Part shown: one piece after another, positions 17,457 through 25,792 of the stretch
Numbering within the stretch: position 1 is the first letter of the stretch
How the letters are laid out: every line of letters starts with the position of its first letter
Origin: Mesorhizobium sp. WSM3859
Lineage (GTDB): Bacteria; Pseudomonadota; Alphaproteobacteria; Rhizobiales; Rhizobiaceae
NCBI RefSeq assembly: GCF_002295065.1
Contig: NZ_NSGG01000012.1
Location: 62,001-126,000, forward strand
Direction of reading: 5' to 3'
Length of the DNA stretch: 64,000 nt
Notes under the pieces: model-generated
Database searches by the model: none
The model's input: the letters and a program-made list of their open reading frames with translations, nothing else
What the model was told of the DNA's origin: nothing
Translations under genes and position numbers: made by a program

Positions 17457-17498
17457 TAGCGGCGCTTGCGGCGCCGCTTCGATCCCGAGGATTTTCCC

Positions 17499-18545
17499 AT
17501 GCCCTATGTCGCCGCCGAAAACCGCTACGAGAAGATGATCTACAACCGCTGCGGCCGGTCCGGCCTGAAACTGCCGGCAATCTCGCTCGGGCTGTGGCAC
17601 AATTTCGGCAACGACACGCCGCACAGGACAAAGCAGGCGATCGTGCGCAAGGCCTTCGACCTCGGCATCACGCATTTCGACCTCGCCAACAATTACGGCC
17701 CGCCGCCCGGCTCGGCGGAAACCGCGTTCGGCGAGATCCTGCGCACCGATTTCGCCGCCTATCGCGACGAGATGATCATCTCGACCAAGGCCGGCTACGA
17801 GATGTGGGCTGGTCCCTACGGCGAATGGGGCAGCCGCAAATATGTGCTGGCGAGCCTCGACCAGAGCCTGAAGCGCATGGGGCTCGACTATGTCGACATC
17901 TTCTACTCGCACCGCTTCGATCCCGAGACACCGCTGGAAGAGACCATGGGCGCACTCGACCATGCCGTGCGCTCCGGCAAGGCGCTTTATGCCGGCATCT
18001 CGTCCTACAATTCGCAACGCACGCGCGAAGCGGCCGACATATTGAGGCAGCTCGGCACGCCCTGCCTGATCCATCAGCCGAGCTATTCGATGCTCAACCG
18101 CTGGGTCGAGGAGGACGGGCTGCTCGACATGCTGGAGGGGCTGGGCATCGGTTCGATCGTCTTCTCGCCGCTGGCCCAAGGCATGCTGACCGACAAATAT
18201 CTCGGCGGCATTCCCGAGGGCAGCCGCGCGTCCCAAAGCAAGTCGCTCAGGCCGGCCTTCATCAACGACAAGTCGATCGCCAACATCAAGGCGCTGAACG
18301 AAATCGCCAAGAAGCGCGGTCAGACCCTGGCGCAGATGGCGCTGGCCTGGGTGCTGCGCAAAGGCCGCGTGACCACCGCGCTGATCGGCGCCAGCCGGCC
18401 GGAACAGGTCGAGGATTGCGTCGGCGCGCTGAAGGCGCTCGACTTCAGCGATGCCGAGCTCGCGGACATCGATACCTACGCGCGCGAGTCCGACATCAAC
18501 CTGTGGGCGGCCTCGGCCGAACGCAAGGGACCGCCGCGCAAGTAG
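17499..18545 (+). CDS. Aldo/keto reductase, YghZ/L-glyceraldehyde-3-phosphate reductase group
   Basis: 348 residues of the AKR fold. The Asp and Tyr of the catalytic tetrad are in THFDLANNYGPPPGSAE, the Lys in IISTKAGYEM and the His in FYSHRFDP. The opening NRCGRSGLKLPAISLGLWHNFG is typical of the YghZ/MgrA group, which reduce aldehydes such as L-glyceraldehyde 3-phosphate or methylglyoxal with NADPH. GAGGATT precedes the ATG. It follows the sugar operon in the same direction but after two REP elements, so it may have its own promoter. Confidence 0.9.
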   Translation: MPYVAAENRYEKMIYNRCGRSGLKLPAISLGLWHNFGNDTPHRTKQAIVRKAFDLGITHFDLANNYGPPPGSAETAFGEILRTDFAAYRDEMIISTKAGYEMWAGPYGEWGSRKYVLASLDQSLKRMGLDYVDIFYSHRFDPETPLEETMGALDHAVRSGKALYAGISSYNSQRTREAADILRQLGTPCLIHQPSYSMLNRWVEEDGLLDMLEGLGIGSIVFSPLAQGMLTDKYLGGIPEGSRASQSKSLRPAFINDKSIANIKALNEIAKKRGQTLAQMALAWVLRKGRVTTALIGASRPEQVEDCVGALKALDFSDAELADIDTYARESDINLWAASAERKGPPRK

Positions 18546-18694
18546 AGGTTAGCCGCCGAAGCATCCCGATCCGGCCCGTGCTTGAAGGGACGCGCTGCGG
18601 AAACAGTGGCAAAATCATCCGTTCGTCGTTATCTCAGGGGAATTCAAGTCGTTCGCATTAGAGATTTAATGCGGGCGTCGATTGGGCGAACAAG

Positions 18695-19099
18695 ATGACG
18701 GCAAGAGATGCGCTGACCAAGAACCAGCTCTGCGTGCTCGAGAAGCTCGAGGCGTCCAGCGGGCCGCTCAGCGCCTATACGCTGCTCGACCAGCTGCGCG
18801 AGCGTGGTTTTCGCGCCCCGCTGCAGGTCTACCGGGCGCTCGACACGCTGGTGAAGTCGGGCTTCGTGCACCGTCTCGAAAGCCTCAACTCGTTCGTCGC
18901 CTGCGCCGAGCCGCATGATCACAGCCATTCGATGACGGCCTTCGCCATCTGCGACAATTGCGGCCAGGTGACCGAGATGTCGGACCACGATGTCGACCAC
19001 CGGCTGGACGAGTGGGTGCGCTCGACTGGATTCGCCGCCAAGAAGGCGGTGATCGAGTTTCGCGGCGTGTGCGCCAAGTGCCGGGCTGAAGCGGCCTGA
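18695..19099 (+). CDS. Fur-family regulator, Zur-like
   Basis: 134 residues: an N-terminal winged helix (LTKNQLCVLEKLEASSGPLSAYTLLDQL ... LQVYRALDTLVKSGFVHRLES) and a C-terminal metal-binding domain with PHDHSH and two Cys pairs, CDNCG and CAKC, which form the structural zinc site. The pattern fits Zur (zinc uptake repressor) better than Fur. No znu genes are next to it in this window, so the assignment to zinc is inferred. Confidence 0.85.
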   Translation: MTARDALTKNQLCVLEKLEASSGPLSAYTLLDQLRERGFRAPLQVYRALDTLVKSGFVHRLESLNSFVACAEPHDHSHSMTAFAICDNCGQVTEMSDHDVDHRLDEWVRSTGFAAKKAVIEFRGVCAKCRAEAA

Positions 19100-19114
19100 G
19101 ATAGCTTTGGGCAG

Positions 19115-19735
19115 CTAACGCGCCGTCGACCAGGCGAACCAAATCGCGACCAGCGCCAGCATGGCGGAGAGCACTTTGCGGGCGATGCTTTCGCGACGCG
19201 GATCGTTGAGGAACGGCTCCAGCGTTCCCGCCAAAATCACGATGATCGCATGGACGGCGGTCGCGATGGCGACATAGACCGCCGTCAGCAACTCGGTCTG
19301 GGCAAGCGCCGGCCGATCGGCCTCGATGAATGTCGGAAGCACCGCAATGTAGAAGATCGCCGCCTTCGGGTTGAGCAGATTGGTCACAAGCCCGCCGGTG
19401 AAATACCTGCCGCCCGGCATGCCGTTGGCCGAAACCACATCGGTGCCGGCCGTCCAGCCTTCCCAGGCGAGATAGAGAAGAAACAGCGTGCCTGCCCAGC
19501 GAAGGCCTTCGTAGAGCAGCCTGGAAGCCTGGATCAGCTCGGCGACGCCGAAAGCGGCGATGGCGCCGATGATGGCCAGCCCTGACGCGATGCCGGCGAC
19601 CGTGGCGAATCCGGCGCGGTGGCCATCATTGGCCGAAACCAGCGCCAGATAAGTCATGTTCGGTCCCGGCGTCAGCTCGATCAGCAGGGCAGCAAGCGCG
19701 AAGGAGAGCAGCGTGGCCGTCGAGAGCGGCAGCAT
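19115..19735 (-). CDS. LysE/RhtB family amino-acid exporter
   Basis: 206 residues with about six membrane segments. The family motif LIELTPGPNMTYLALVSANDGHRAGF is close to the N-terminus, and a second conserved region NLLNPKAAIFYIAVLPTF is in the middle. It would export a basic or neutral amino acid or related small molecule. The ATG at 19735 was taken as start; a GTG at 19744 with the same frame is possible. It follows polA directly on the minus strand. Confidence 0.88.
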   Translation of the reverse strand: MLPLSTATLLSFALAALLIELTPGPNMTYLALVSANDGHRAGFATVAGIASGLAIIGAIAAFGVAELIQASRLLYEGLRWAGTLFLLYLAWEGWTAGTDVVSANGMPGGRYFTGGLVTNLLNPKAAIFYIAVLPTFIEADRPALAQTELLTAVYVAIATAVHAIIVILAGTLEPFLNDPRRESIARKVLSAMLALVAIWFAWSTAR

Positions 19736-19745
19736 CTCGCTCACA

Positions 19746-22709
19746 TCAATGCGCCTCGTCCCAGTTGTTCGCCGCCCGCGCATCGACATGCAGCGGTACC
19801 GACATCGAGACGGCCGGCATCGGCGCGTTTTCCATCACGCGGCGCACAACGGGAATAGTCGCTTCGACTTCCGCTTCCACCGTTTCGAAGATCAGCTCGT
19901 CATGCACCTGCAGCAGCATGCGGGCCGAGAGCTTCGCCTTCTCCAGCGCCTCCTCCATATGCACCATCGCGCGGCGGATGATGTCGGCGGCGGTGCCTTG
20001 CAGCCTGGCGTTGATCGAGGCGCGCTCGTTGAAGGCGCGGACCGACGGGTTGGAGGACCTAATCTCCGGGTAGTGGATGCGGCGGCCGAAGATGGTCTCG
20101 ACGAAGCCGTTCTCCCGCGCATAGGCCTTGGTTTCCTCGATATAGTCGCGGATGCCGGGAAAGCGCTCGAAATAGCGCTTGATATAGGCGCCGGCCTCGT
20201 CGCGCGGGATCGACAGCTGGTTGGCGAGGCCGAAGGCCGAGATGCCGTAGATGATGCCGAAATTGATCGCCTTGGCGCGGCGGCGCACTTCCGAAGGCAT
20301 GCCCTCGACCGGCACGTTGAACATTTCCGACGCGGTGATGGCATGGATGTCGGCGCCGTCGGCGAAGGCCTGCTTGAGCTGCGGGATCTCGGCGACATGG
20401 GCAAGCACGCGCAATTCGATCTGGCTGTAGTCGGCCGAGACCAGCTTGTGGCCTTTCTCGGCGATGAAGGCGGTCCTGATCTTGCGGCCCTCGGCGGTGC
20501 GCACCGGGATGTTCTGCAGGTTGGGATCGGAGGACGACAGCCGCCCGGTCGTGGTCGCGGCAAGCGCATAGGACGTATGCACGCGGTTGGTGCCGGGGTT
20601 GATGAAGCCGGGCAGGGCATCGGTGTAGGTCGACTTCAGCTTGGTGAGCTGGCGCCAGTCAACGATCTTGCGCGGCAGCTCATGACCTTCGGCGGCGAGG
20701 TCTTCCAGCAGTTGCGCCGAGGTCGACCACTGGCCGGTCTTGGTCTTCGAGCCGCCCGGCAGGCCCATCTTGCCGAACAAAATGTCACCGAGCTGCTTCG
20801 GCGAGCCGATGTTGATGCGCTCGCCGACAATCCCGTAGATCTCTTCCTCGACGCGGGCGGCGCCCTGCGCCAGTTCGCCCGACAGCCGCGACAGAATCTG
20901 GCGGTCGACCGAGATGCCGCGTTGCTCCATGCGGGCAAGCACAGGCACCAGCGGCCGTTCCAGCCGCTCGTAGACGGAAGCCAGCCCCTTGGCGGCGAGC
21001 CTCGGCTTCAGCACCTGCCAGAGCTGCAGCGCAATATCGGCCTGCTCGGCGGCATATTTCGTAGCGCGCTCGATGTCGACCTGGTCGAAGCCGATGGCGC
21101 TCTTGCCCGAGCCCGCAAGTTCCTTTTTCACCGCCGGCGCGTGGCCGAGCCACTTTTCCGAGAGTGAGGCGAGATCGTGGCCGCCTGAGGTGCCTGCGTC
21201 GAGCACGTAGGAGATCAGCATCGTGTCGTCGAACGGGCCGACCTCGATGCCGTGCCGGCTCATCACGACAATGTCGTATTTCATGTCCTGCACGATTTTC
21301 AGGACAGACCGGTCCTCGAGCAGCGGCTTGAGCAGCGCCAGCGCTTCGCGGACCGGAATCTGGTTCTCCAACTGGCCGCCGCCGAGCAGGTCGCCATTGC
21401 CGCTATTGTGGGCAAGCGGCACATAGACCGCCCGACCGGGCGCGATTGCCATGGACAAGCCGATCAAATCGGCCTGCATCGGGTCGGACGAGCTGGTCTC
21501 GGCGTCGAAGGCGAGGATGCCGGCGTCGCGGGCTTCGGCGATCCACGCTTTCAGCCCGGCCGCGTCGCGGATGGCGCCATAGGCCGAAGGGTCGATCTTG
21601 CGCGCTGCCGCTTGTTCCAGCCGCAGCGCCGAGAGGAGCGATGGAGTGTCGCCCTGCGGCGGCGCGTCCTCACCCCTTGTGGCCGGCGCGGCGGGTTTTG
21701 CGTCGCCGTTTGATTGAGGTGCCGGCCGTCTCGGCGGCACTCCGGCGCCGACATCGGGCCCGTGCGCGGCATCGGCCCGCTCGACGACGACTGCGGAAGC
21801 CTGAACGTCGCCGATCTCGGTGGCGGTCGCCTCGGCGACGCGTCGCGTCAGCGTGGTGAATTCCATGGTCTTCAGGAAGCCGATCAGCTTCGGTCCGTCC
21901 GGCGCGTGCAGCACCAGATCGTCCAGCTCCTCTTTCAGCGGCACATCGTTCTTCAGCGTCACCAGCTCGCGCGAGATCCGAGCCTTGTCGGCATTGGCGA
22001 TGATGGTCTCGCGCCGCTTTTCCTGCTTGATCTCGGAAGCACGCGCCAGCAGCCCGTCAAGGTCGCCGAACTGCTCCAGCAGCTGCGCGGCGGTCTTCGG
22101 GCCGATGCCGGGCACGCCCGGCACGTTGTCGACCGAGTCGCCGGTCAGCGCCTGCAGGTCGATCATCTTTTCCGGCGGCACCCCCCATTTCTCGATCACT
22201 TCCGGGATGCCGATCTGGCGGTCCTTCATCGGGTCGTACATGCCGACCGTCGGGCCGACCAGCTGCATCAGGTCCTTGTCGGAGGAGATGATGGTGGTGT
22301 CGGCGCCGACCTCGCAGGCGAGCCGGCAATAGGTGGCGATGATGTCGTCGGCCTCGAAACCCTCCATCTCGATGCAGGGCAGGTTGAAGGCCACGGTCGC
22401 CTGGCGGATCAGCCCGAATTGCGGGATCAGGTCCTCTGGCGGAGCGGAGCGGTTCGCCTTGTATTCGGGGTAGAGATCGCTGCGGAAGGTCTTCGAGGAA
22501 TAATCGAAAATGACGGCGAAATGCGTCGGCACGATGCCAACATTGGTGTTGCGGGCGTCCTGCATCAGCTTCCACACCATGTTGCAGAAGCCGAGCACGG
22601 CGCTGGTCGGCAGGCCGTCGGATTTGCGGTTGAGCGGCGGCAACGCGTGGTAGGCGCGAAAAATGTAGCCGGAGCCGTCGACGAGGAAGAGGTGATCGCC
22701 TTTTTTCAT
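19746..22709 (-). CDS. polA: DNA polymerase I
   Basis: 987 residues with all three domains: 5' nuclease (about 1-290, with FEADDIIATYCRLA and GDSVDNVPGVPGIGPKTA), 3'-5' exonuclease (about 380-570; ILAFDAETSS keeps the Asp and Glu needed for metal binding, and the YDIVVMSRHG region follows) and polymerase (about 600-987; SADYSQIELRVLAH, RRRAKAINFGIIYG, LQVHDELIFE). So proofreading is probably active. A longer start at 22751 is rejected because the conserved region begins MKKGDHLFLVDGSGYIFRAYHAL. Confidence 0.97.
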   Translation of the reverse strand: MKKGDHLFLVDGSGYIFRAYHALPPLNRKSDGLPTSAVLGFCNMVWKLMQDARNTNVGIVPTHFAVIFDYSSKTFRSDLYPEYKANRSAPPEDLIPQFGLIRQATVAFNLPCIEMEGFEADDIIATYCRLACEVGADTTIISSDKDLMQLVGPTVGMYDPMKDRQIGIPEVIEKWGVPPEKMIDLQALTGDSVDNVPGVPGIGPKTAAQLLEQFGDLDGLLARASEIKQEKRRETIIANADKARISRELVTLKNDVPLKEELDDLVLHAPDGPKLIGFLKTMEFTTLTRRVAEATATEIGDVQASAVVVERADAAHGPDVGAGVPPRRPAPQSNGDAKPAAPATRGEDAPPQGDTPSLLSALRLEQAAARKIDPSAYGAIRDAAGLKAWIAEARDAGILAFDAETSSSDPMQADLIGLSMAIAPGRAVYVPLAHNSGNGDLLGGGQLENQIPVREALALLKPLLEDRSVLKIVQDMKYDIVVMSRHGIEVGPFDDTMLISYVLDAGTSGGHDLASLSEKWLGHAPAVKKELAGSGKSAIGFDQVDIERATKYAAEQADIALQLWQVLKPRLAAKGLASVYERLERPLVPVLARMEQRGISVDRQILSRLSGELAQGAARVEEEIYGIVGERINIGSPKQLGDILFGKMGLPGGSKTKTGQWSTSAQLLEDLAAEGHELPRKIVDWRQLTKLKSTYTDALPGFINPGTNRVHTSYALAATTTGRLSSSDPNLQNIPVRTAEGRKIRTAFIAEKGHKLVSADYSQIELRVLAHVAEIPQLKQAFADGADIHAITASEMFNVPVEGMPSEVRRRAKAINFGIIYGISAFGLANQLSIPRDEAGAYIKRYFERFPGIRDYIEETKAYARENGFVETIFGRRIHYPEIRSSNPSVRAFNERASINARLQGTAADIIRRAMVHMEEALEKAKLSARMLLQVHDELIFETVEAEVEATIPVVRRVMENAPMPAVSMSVPLHVDARAANNWDEAH

Positions 22710-22852
22710 GCCGGCAGGGATAGCGCGGCCAGCCTTCGCGGTCCATGCCAAAGGCGGAGGAACCCGCCGGTACGGGCAACACCCCTGACAGATCCTGTCC
22801 GGCCCGAATTCGGGCGCTCACGGGCATGTTACAAAAGTGTAATTCTCGTGCC

Positions 22853-22881
22853 CTTGAATCGCCATGTTCAGAGACCCAAAT
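22853..22881 (+). promoter_or_regulatory. Predicted promoter of the sRNA beside polA
   Basis: CTTGAA at 22853-22858, 17-base spacer, CCAAAT at 22876-22881. The alphaproteobacterial consensus is CTTGAC-N17-CTATAT, so five and four of six positions match. Transcription would begin near 22888. Confidence 0.5.
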
Positions 22882-22887
22882 AGACGT

Positions 22888-23038
22888 CATCGGCAATTTT
22901 CGCCGAAGTCCGGAGCAAGGCCCGTCCCCCGCCTATTCCGGGCAAACTGCGGCAGCCTATCCCCCCTCTCCGGGCTGCCGCAACGTTTCGAGTAGAGACC
23001 GCCGTGGTTCCCCCCTCCACCACGGCGGTCTTCTTTTT
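22888..23038 (+). ncRNA. Trans-acting small RNA, alpha-r7 (Smr7C-like) candidate
   Basis: About 150 nt between divergent polA and the M20 peptidase gene. Three successive hairpins show C-rich loops: 22920-22943 (5-bp stem, loop with TCCCCCGCC), 22949-22981 (9-bp stem GCGGCAGCC, loop TATCCCCCCTCTCCG) and 22996-23031 (12-bp stem AGACCGCCGTGG, loop TTCCCCCCTCCA), the last followed by TCTTTTT as a Rho-independent terminator. Loops of this kind can pair with Shine-Dalgarno sequences. From memory the Rhizobiales alpha-r7 family is 134-159 nt and its Sinorhizobium member lies beside polA, which fits length, place and shape. Family assignment is from recall and needs a covariance-model search. Confidence 0.78.
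22996..23038 (+). terminator. Rho-independent terminator of the sRNA
   Basis: A 12-bp perfect stem (22996-23007 with 23020-23031), 12-base loop, then a T-run at 23031-23038. No protein gene on the plus strand ends upstream, so it must end a non-coding transcript. Confidence 0.85.
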
Positions 23039-23132
23039 ATCCTCGGCGACGATTGCGTCTTGGTCCAACGATCGCGCCTTTTCGTTTTGGGCGTGGCCCT
23101 TTAGGGTCTGCCCAAAATCGAAAGGCAAAAGC

Positions 23133-24518
23133 ATGTCCAGAATCTCCGCCGTCCTCGAACGTCTCGACCAGAATCTCGACCAGAGCCTGGAGCGGCTGTT
23201 CGGCCTGCTCGGCGTCAAGTCGATCTCCACCGATCCGGCCTTTGCCGCCGACTGCCGCAAGGGCGCCGAATGGCTGGTCGCCGAGCTCAAGCTGATCGGC
23301 TTCGACGCAAGCGTGCGCGACACGCCCGGACATCCGATGGTGGTGGCGCATCACGAGGGACCGGCAGGCGCGCCGCATGTTTTGTTCTACGGCCATTACG
23401 ACGTGCAGCCGGTCGATCCGATCGAATTGTGGGAAACCGATCCGTTCGCGCCTTCGATCAAGGAGATCGAGCCCGGTCGCAAGGTGATCACCGGCCGCGG
23501 CTCGGCCGATGACAAGGGGCAGTTGATGACCTTCGTCGAGGCCTGCCGCGCCTGGAAGCAGGTGCATGGCAATCTGCCTTGCCGCGTCACCATACTGTTC
23601 GAGGGCGAGGAGGAATCCGGCTCGCCGTCGCTGAAGCCGTTCCTGGAAGCCAACGCCGCCGAGCTGAAAGCCGATTTCGCGCTGGTCTGCGACACCAGCA
23701 TGTGGAACTGCGAGACGCCGTCGATCTGCGTGTCGCTGCGCGGCATGGTCGGCGAGGAGGTCACCGTCAAGGCGGCCAGCCGCGACCTGCATTCGGGCCT
23801 CTATGGCGGCCCGGCCGCCAACCCGATCCGCATCCTGACCAAGGTGCTGGCCGACATTCACGACAAGGATGGCCGCGTCACCATTCAGGGCTTCTATGAC
23901 GGCGTCGAGGAGACACCCAGCCAAGTGCTGAAATCCTGGGAAGGCCTGGGCGAGACAGCCGAGACGTTTCTCGGACCGGTCGGCCTTTCCATCCCGGCCG
24001 GCGAAAAGGGCCGCTCGGTGCTCGAAATGATCTGGGCGCGGCCGACGGCCGAATTCAACGGCATCATCGGCGGTTATACCGGCAAGGGTTTCAAGACGGT
24101 GATCGCGGCGGAAGCCTCGGCGAAAGTGTCGTTCCGGCTCGTCCACAAACAGGACCCGAAGAAGATCCGCGCCGCATTCCAGGCTTTCGTACGCGAACGC
24201 ATCCCCGGCGACTGCTCGGTCGAATTCCACCCGCATGGCGGCTCGCCGGCGATCCAGCTTTCCTACGACTCGCCGTTCCTGGCCAAGGCCAAGGACGCGC
24301 TGTCGGACGAGTGGCAGAAGCAGGCTATCACCACCGGCGGCGGCGGTTCGATCCCGGTGGTCGGCGATTTCCAGACCTATCTCGGCATGGAGTCGCTGCT
24401 GGTCGGCTTCGGACTGGATGACGACCGCATCCATTCGCCCAACGAGAAATACGAGCTGACCTCCTTCCACAAGGGGCAGCGGTCCTGGGCGCGCATCCTC
24501 GATGCGCTGACCCGCTGA
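23133..24518 (+). CDS. M20-family metallopeptidase (dipeptidase/deacylase type)
   Basis: 461 residues. Metal ligands of the M20 family are visible: His and Asp in FYGHYDVQP, Asp in GRGSADDKGQ, the catalytic Glu pair in EGEEESGSPS, and later Asp in ALVCDTSMW and the C-terminal His in DDRIHSPNEKYEL. A dimerisation (lid) domain lies between about residues 205 and 350, with ASRDLHSGLYGG at its start. Such enzymes cleave dipeptides or N-acyl amino acids in the cytoplasm. AAAGGC lies before the ATG at 23133; the frame upstream of it overlaps the sRNA terminator and is not used. Confidence 0.92.
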   Translation: MSRISAVLERLDQNLDQSLERLFGLLGVKSISTDPAFAADCRKGAEWLVAELKLIGFDASVRDTPGHPMVVAHHEGPAGAPHVLFYGHYDVQPVDPIELWETDPFAPSIKEIEPGRKVITGRGSADDKGQLMTFVEACRAWKQVHGNLPCRVTILFEGEEESGSPSLKPFLEANAAELKADFALVCDTSMWNCETPSICVSLRGMVGEEVTVKAASRDLHSGLYGGPAANPIRILTKVLADIHDKDGRVTIQGFYDGVEETPSQVLKSWEGLGETAETFLGPVGLSIPAGEKGRSVLEMIWARPTAEFNGIIGGYTGKGFKTVIAAEASAKVSFRLVHKQDPKKIRAAFQAFVRERIPGDCSVEFHPHGGSPAIQLSYDSPFLAKAKDALSDEWQKQAITTGGGGSIPVVGDFQTYLGMESLLVGFGLDDDRIHSPNEKYELTSFHKGQRSWARILDALTR

Positions 24519-24562
24519 GGCGAAAGTCACGAAAGACGTGAGATTCAACTTTCTGTTGATTT

Positions 24563-24662
24563 TTCTCCGGATCGCGGCGAGGACGAATTAGCTGGCGCGA
24601 AGCGCCGCGGCGTTCTTCGCGCATCCCAGGGATGCGCGGCGCCGCAGGTGCGATCCGGAGAA
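24563..24662 (+). promoter_or_regulatory. Structured leader that can sequester the nrnC ribosome-binding site
   Basis: A 13-bp perfect inverted repeat (TTCTCCGGATCGC at 24563-24575; its complement at 24650-24662) closes about 74 bases that hold two more perfect hairpins: GGCGC-GAA-GCGCC (24594-24606) and GCGCATCCC-A-GGGATGCGC (24619-24637). The right arm contains the GGAG ribosome-binding site (24657-24660), 6 bases before the nrnC ATG. If transcribed as one leader it would form a three-way junction with the ribosome site buried in the closing stem. It may be a regulatory leader or an inserted palindromic element. Confidence 0.6.
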
Positions 24663-24666
24663 GAGA

Positions 24667-25287
24667 ATGACCGATATCCGTTTCCACAAGAACGATCTGC
24701 CCGATCTCGCCCGGTACAATGTCGGGGCGGTGGCCATCGATACGGAAACGTTGGGCTTGAACCCGCATCGCGACCGGCTCTGCGTGGTGCAGATCTCTCC
24801 CGGCGACGGCAGCGCCGACGTCATCCAGATCGCACCCGGCCAGAAGAAGGCGCCCAACCTCGTCAGCCTGCTCCGCAACCGCGCGATCACCAAGCTGTTC
24901 CACTACGGCCGCTTCGACATCGCCGTGCTCTACAATGCCTTCGGCGTGATGGCGGAGCCGGTGTTCTGCACCAAGATCGCCTCGCGACTCGTGCGCACCT
25001 ACACCGACCGCCACGGGCTGAAGGATCTGTGCAACGAGTTGCTCGGCATCGGCCTGTCCAAGGCGCAGCAATCCTCGGACTGGGCAGCGGAGACGCTGTC
25101 GCCCGAGCAGCTCGACTATGCCGCCTCCGACGTGCTTTACCTGCACCGTCTGCGCGAGGTGCTGGCGGCGCGCCTGGCGCGCGAAAACCGCACCAAGGAG
25201 GCGGACGCCTGCTTCCGTTTCCTGCCGACGCGCGCCAAGCTCGATCTGATGGGCTGGGCCGAGGAAGACATCTTCGCGCATAGCTGA
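24667..25287 (+). CDS. nrnC: NrnC-type 3'-5' exoribonuclease (short RNase D-like oligoribonuclease)
   Basis: 206 residues, consisting of a DEDDy exonuclease domain only; the HRDC domain of true RNase D is missing. The catalytic Asp and Glu are in AIDTETLGL, the third acid in HYGRFDIAVL, and the Tyr/Asp in LDYAASDVLYLHRL. Size and sequence type match NrnC, the alphaproteobacterial enzyme that degrades di- and very short oligoribonucleotides, including pGpG from cyclic di-GMP turnover. The start at 24667 has GGAG at good spacing, but this site lies in a strong upstream stem. Confidence 0.9.
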   Translation: MTDIRFHKNDLPDLARYNVGAVAIDTETLGLNPHRDRLCVVQISPGDGSADVIQIAPGQKKAPNLVSLLRNRAITKLFHYGRFDIAVLYNAFGVMAEPVFCTKIASRLVRTYTDRHGLKDLCNELLGIGLSKAQQSSDWAAETLSPEQLDYAASDVLYLHRLREVLAARLARENRTKEADACFRFLPTRAKLDLMGWAEEDIFAHS

Positions 25288-25337
25288 CGGAACCCGGCGC
25301 TCCGAAAGGACGTTGGGCCGGTTCGTGGAGGAGTGAG

Positions 25338-25544
25338 ATGGCAGACCGCAAACCGATGGACAGCGCCCCGAAGGACGGCTCGAAGGTCACCATCCTGTGG
25401 AAGGACGGCGACGGCGTCGTCAACGAATCCGTCGGCCAGTATCGCGACGGTGGCTGGTGGGTTTACACCGACAGCGACACGCAGAAGAAGGTCGATCCGA
25501 CGAGCTGGCGTCCGGCATCGGGCGATGACGACGACGACCAGTAG
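25338..25544 (+). CDS. Small hydrophilic protein of unknown function
   Basis: 68 residues, starting MADRKPMDSAPKDGSKVTILWKDG, with a Trp/Tyr-rich centre (GGWWVYTDSD) and an acidic tail of five Asp residues. GTGGAGGAG lies before the ATG. The opening PMDSAPKDG is a pattern seen in short rhizobial and phage-derived proteins. It lies 50 bases after nrnC on the same strand. Function unknown. Confidence 0.75.
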   Translation: MADRKPMDSAPKDGSKVTILWKDGDGVVNESVGQYRDGGWWVYTDSDTQKKVDPTSWRPASGDDDDDQ

Positions 25545-25602
25545 GCGACCGCGGCCCGCCATTTCAAAGCAGGCGTGAGACTGTCGCAATGAGGGGACGC
25601 GA

Positions 25603-25749
25603 ATGAGGCAGAACACGCTCTATCTCATCATCGGAGCGCTGGTCGCGGTGATCATCGCGCTCGGCATCTATGTCTATCGTGAGCAGACCAAGCCGAAAGG
25701 CGTCGAGCTCAAGATCGACGACAAGGGCATTTCAATCCAGCAGAATTGA
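25603..25749 (+). CDS. 48-residue single-span membrane protein
   Basis: A GAGGGG ribosome-binding site precedes an ATG at 25603. The product has one membrane segment (LYLIIGALVAVIIALGIYVY, residues 6-25) with a short cytoplasmic N-terminus and a charged tail ending DDKGISIQQN. The codon use and strong ribosome site make it a credible gene. The function is unknown. It lies between the 68-residue gene and the acyltransferase on the same strand. Confidence 0.75.
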   Translation: MRQNTLYLIIGALVAVIIALGIYVYREQTKPKGVELKIDDKGISIQQN

Positions 25750-25792
25750 TCACGGTGGCCAGCCGCCGGCGCCGTGAGGGGCTAGACTGACT

